DNA of 16,624 nucleotides from Wenzhouxiangella sp. Its GTDB lineage: Bacteria; Pseudomonadota; Gammaproteobacteria; Xanthomonadales; Wenzhouxiangellaceae. This document shows positions 15,143-16,624 of the stretch, piece by piece. The position numbers were made by a program, and so were the translations under genes. Location of the stretch: assembly GCA_007123575.1 (NCBI GenBank), contig SKKV01000118.1, forward strand, positions 1-16,624, in the 5' to 3' direction. The number at the start of each line of letters is the position of its first letter. Position 1 is the first letter of the stretch. Below the pieces are notes generated by a model. That model did not search any database, was not told the origin of the DNA, and saw only the letters and a list, made by a program, of their open reading frames with translations.

Positions 15143-16585
15143 GTGATAACGCTTGGCCACCCGATGTCCCTGGCTCAGATCGTGCTGCTGGCGCATGCCG
15201 TGCTGGCTCTGATGACCGCCCTGCATACGCTGCTTTACAAGCGCGACCCGCGCGCGGCCTTCGGCTGGATCGGGGTCTGTCTCGTGCTGCCCCTGCTTGG
15301 CCCCCTGCTTTATGTCATGTTTGGCCTCAACCGCGCCCGTGGGCGGGCCCAGCGCCTCGGCGTCAGTCGCTTCAGGGTTGGCTATGAGCGCGGTCAGGCA
15401 CCGAAAATGGATGGCGCCGCCGAGGGATCGTTGACCGCCGAACATCACAACCTGACCCGGGTCGGTCAGGCCCTGAGCCGGCACGCACTCAGCCAAAACA
15501 ACCAGGTCGAGACGCTGATCGATGGTGACCAAGCTTACCCGGCCATGCTCACCGCCATTGAGGGAGCGCACAGCCACATCCTGCTCAGCACCTACCTGCT
15601 CGACAATGACAAGACCGGTCAGCAATTTACGCAGGCGTTGAGCGCCGCGGCAAAGCGCGGGGTTGATGTGCGCCTGTTGCTGGATGGAATCGGGGACTGG
15701 TATTCCCGACCGCGGGCCAGCCTGCGTCTGCGCGGATCAGGAGTCCAGGTCGCCAGGTTCTTACCGCCCAGGCTGCTACCCCCCAGCCTGTCAATCAACA
15801 TGCGCAACCATCAAAAAAACTTCGTTGTCGATGACCGGATTGGCTTTACTGGCGGCATGAATATCGGCGACCGCCATTGCCTGAACCTGGACCACAACTC
15901 GCGCCCCACCCAGGACCTGCACTTTCGGGTTGTCGGGCCGGTGGTTGCCCAGATGCGAAGCGAATTCATCCGCCTGTGGCAATTCACCACAGGCCGAACG
16001 GACGCTCCGCCGGAATTGCTCGCCACTGAGGCTGGCGACCTGGCCTGCAGGGCCCTGGCCGACGGGCCGGATGAAGACCTGGACAAGCTCACCGTACTTT
16101 TATGCGCTGCGCTGGCCGAAGCGCGCCGTTCGGTGCGGATCATGACGCCTTATTTTCTGCCGCCGCGGGAACTGGTCGCTGCCATGCAGACTGCCGCGAT
16201 TCGCGGCGTAAAGATCACCCTGGTGCTGCCGGCGCACAACAACCTGCCCTACGTGCACTGGGCCACACGCAACATGCTCTGGGAAGTGCTGCTGCACGGC
16301 GTGCGTGTGGTCTATCAGCCACCGCCGTTCAACCACGCCAAGCTGCTGGTCATCGACCACGACTACAGTCTGGTCGGCTCGGCCAACTGGGACCCGCGCA
16401 GCCTGCGCCTGAACTTTGAACTGCAGCTTGAAATTTACGGCCGGTCTTTTGCCAGATCGCTGATCCGCTATATCGACCAGGCCGCCGATCGCGGCCGCGA
16501 AGTGACCCTGGAAGAAGTCGACCAACGCAGCCTGCCGGTGCGGGCGCGGGATGCGGTTTGCTGGTTGTTTACGCCTTATTTGTGA
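15143..16585 (+). CDS. cls: Cardiolipin synthase (phospholipase D family)
   Basis: The enzyme joins two phospholipids to form cardiolipin at the inner membrane. The 480-residue product has two N-terminal membrane helices (about 10-32 and 38-60), joined by the basic loop YKRDPRAAFGW typical of bacterial Cls. Two phospholipase D active sites follow: His223-Lys225-Asp230 in NHQKNFVVDD with GFTGGMNIGD, and His398-Lys400-Asp405 in NHAKLLVID with GSANWDPRS. Both HKD motifs are complete. I favour GTG at 15143 because GGAG at 15135-15138 lies just before it; GTG at 15119 and ATG at 15164 are in-frame alternatives, the latter without a ribosome site. It is divergent from metK and followed by a strong hairpin, so probably monocistronic. 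It is close to E. coli ClsA in layout. Confidence 0.94.
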   Translation: MITLGHPMSLAQIVLLAHAVLALMTALHTLLYKRDPRAAFGWIGVCLVLPLLGPLLYVMFGLNRARGRAQRLGVSRFRVGYERGQAPKMDGAAEGSLTAEHHNLTRVGQALSRHALSQNNQVETLIDGDQAYPAMLTAIEGAHSHILLSTYLLDNDKTGQQFTQALSAAAKRGVDVRLLLDGIGDWYSRPRASLRLRGSGVQVARFLPPRLLPPSLSINMRNHQKNFVVDDRIGFTGGMNIGDRHCLNLDHNSRPTQDLHFRVVGPVVAQMRSEFIRLWQFTTGRTDAPPELLATEAGDLACRALADGPDEDLDKLTVLLCAALAEARRSVRIMTPYFLPPRELVAAMQTAAIRGVKITLVLPAHNNLPYVHWATRNMLWEVLLHGVRVVYQPPPFNHAKLLVIDHDYSLVGSANWDPRSLRLNFELQLEIYGRSFARSLIRYIDQAADRGREVTLEEVDQRSLPVRARDAVCWLFTPYL

Positions 16586-16591
16586 GGGCTG

Positions 16592-16612
16592 AGAGGGGTA
16601 AACTACCCCTCT
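16592..16612. terminator. Perfect hairpin after cardiolipin synthase gene
   Basis: AGAGGGGTA at 16592-16600 and TACCCCTCT at 16604-16612 form a perfect 9-bp stem with the three-base loop AAC, beginning 7 bases past the cls stop codon. No T-run follows within the window. It most likely ends the cls transcript, perhaps also that of a converging gene just outside. Confidence 0.5.
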
Positions 16613-16624
16613 ATCCCGGCATCA

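Overview
The window is GC-rich and densely coded. It reads as an ordinary chromosomal stretch of a Gram-negative bacterium, most likely a gammaproteobacterium. The signs are a large TonB-dependent outer-membrane receptor, a DegQ-type periplasmic protease, a CPXCG zinc-ribbon protein, a MAPEG membrane protein, and a metK-ahcY-metF cluster whose ahcY has the bacterial insertion. A relative of Wenzhouxiangellaceae/Chromatiales/Xanthomonadales would fit, but this placement is an impression from gene content, not a measurement.

Layout from left to right. (1) 1-196, minus: start of an exported protein that leaves the window. (2) 371-1126, plus: PPK2-family polyphosphate kinase. (3) 1164-4288, minus: a TonB-dependent receptor broken by a one-base frameshift near 4051 and lacking its start codon and signal peptide. 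(4) 4453-5811, minus: DegQ/HtrA serine protease. (5) 6012-7547, plus: a two-gene unit of HNH endonuclease and Xni-like 5'-3' exonuclease, with a sigma70-like promoter and a 14-bp perfect palindrome in front. (6) 7569-8960, minus: exported helical-repeat plus beta-propeller protein. (7) 9055-9579, plus: Nudix hydrolase, overlapping tail to tail with a MAPEG protein (9568-9993, minus). (8) 10092-11280, plus: exported isoaspartyl peptidase followed after 7 bases by a CPXCG cysteine-rich protein. (9) 11346-15042, minus: metK, ahcY and metF, with a purine/pyrimidine inverted repeat between ahcY and metF. (10) 15143-16585, plus: cardiolipin synthase, divergent from metK.

The clearest functional group is metK-ahcY-metF. 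MetK makes S-adenosylmethionine, AhcY removes the S-adenosylhomocysteine left by methyl transfer, and MetF supplies the methyl group that remakes methionine. The HNH and Xni-like genes form a small DNA-processing unit. Several other genes serve the envelope: receptor, DegQ, exported propeller protein, exported peptidase and cardiolipin synthase.

I found no tRNA, rRNA, CRISPR array, insertion sequence or phage gene, and no clear previously undescribed multi-gene system. No stretch over 300 bases lacks a gene; the longest gap is 5812-6011. The observations most worth following are the double lesion in the receptor gene, the inverted repeat at 12204-12278, and the palindrome in front of the HNH-exonuclease unit.
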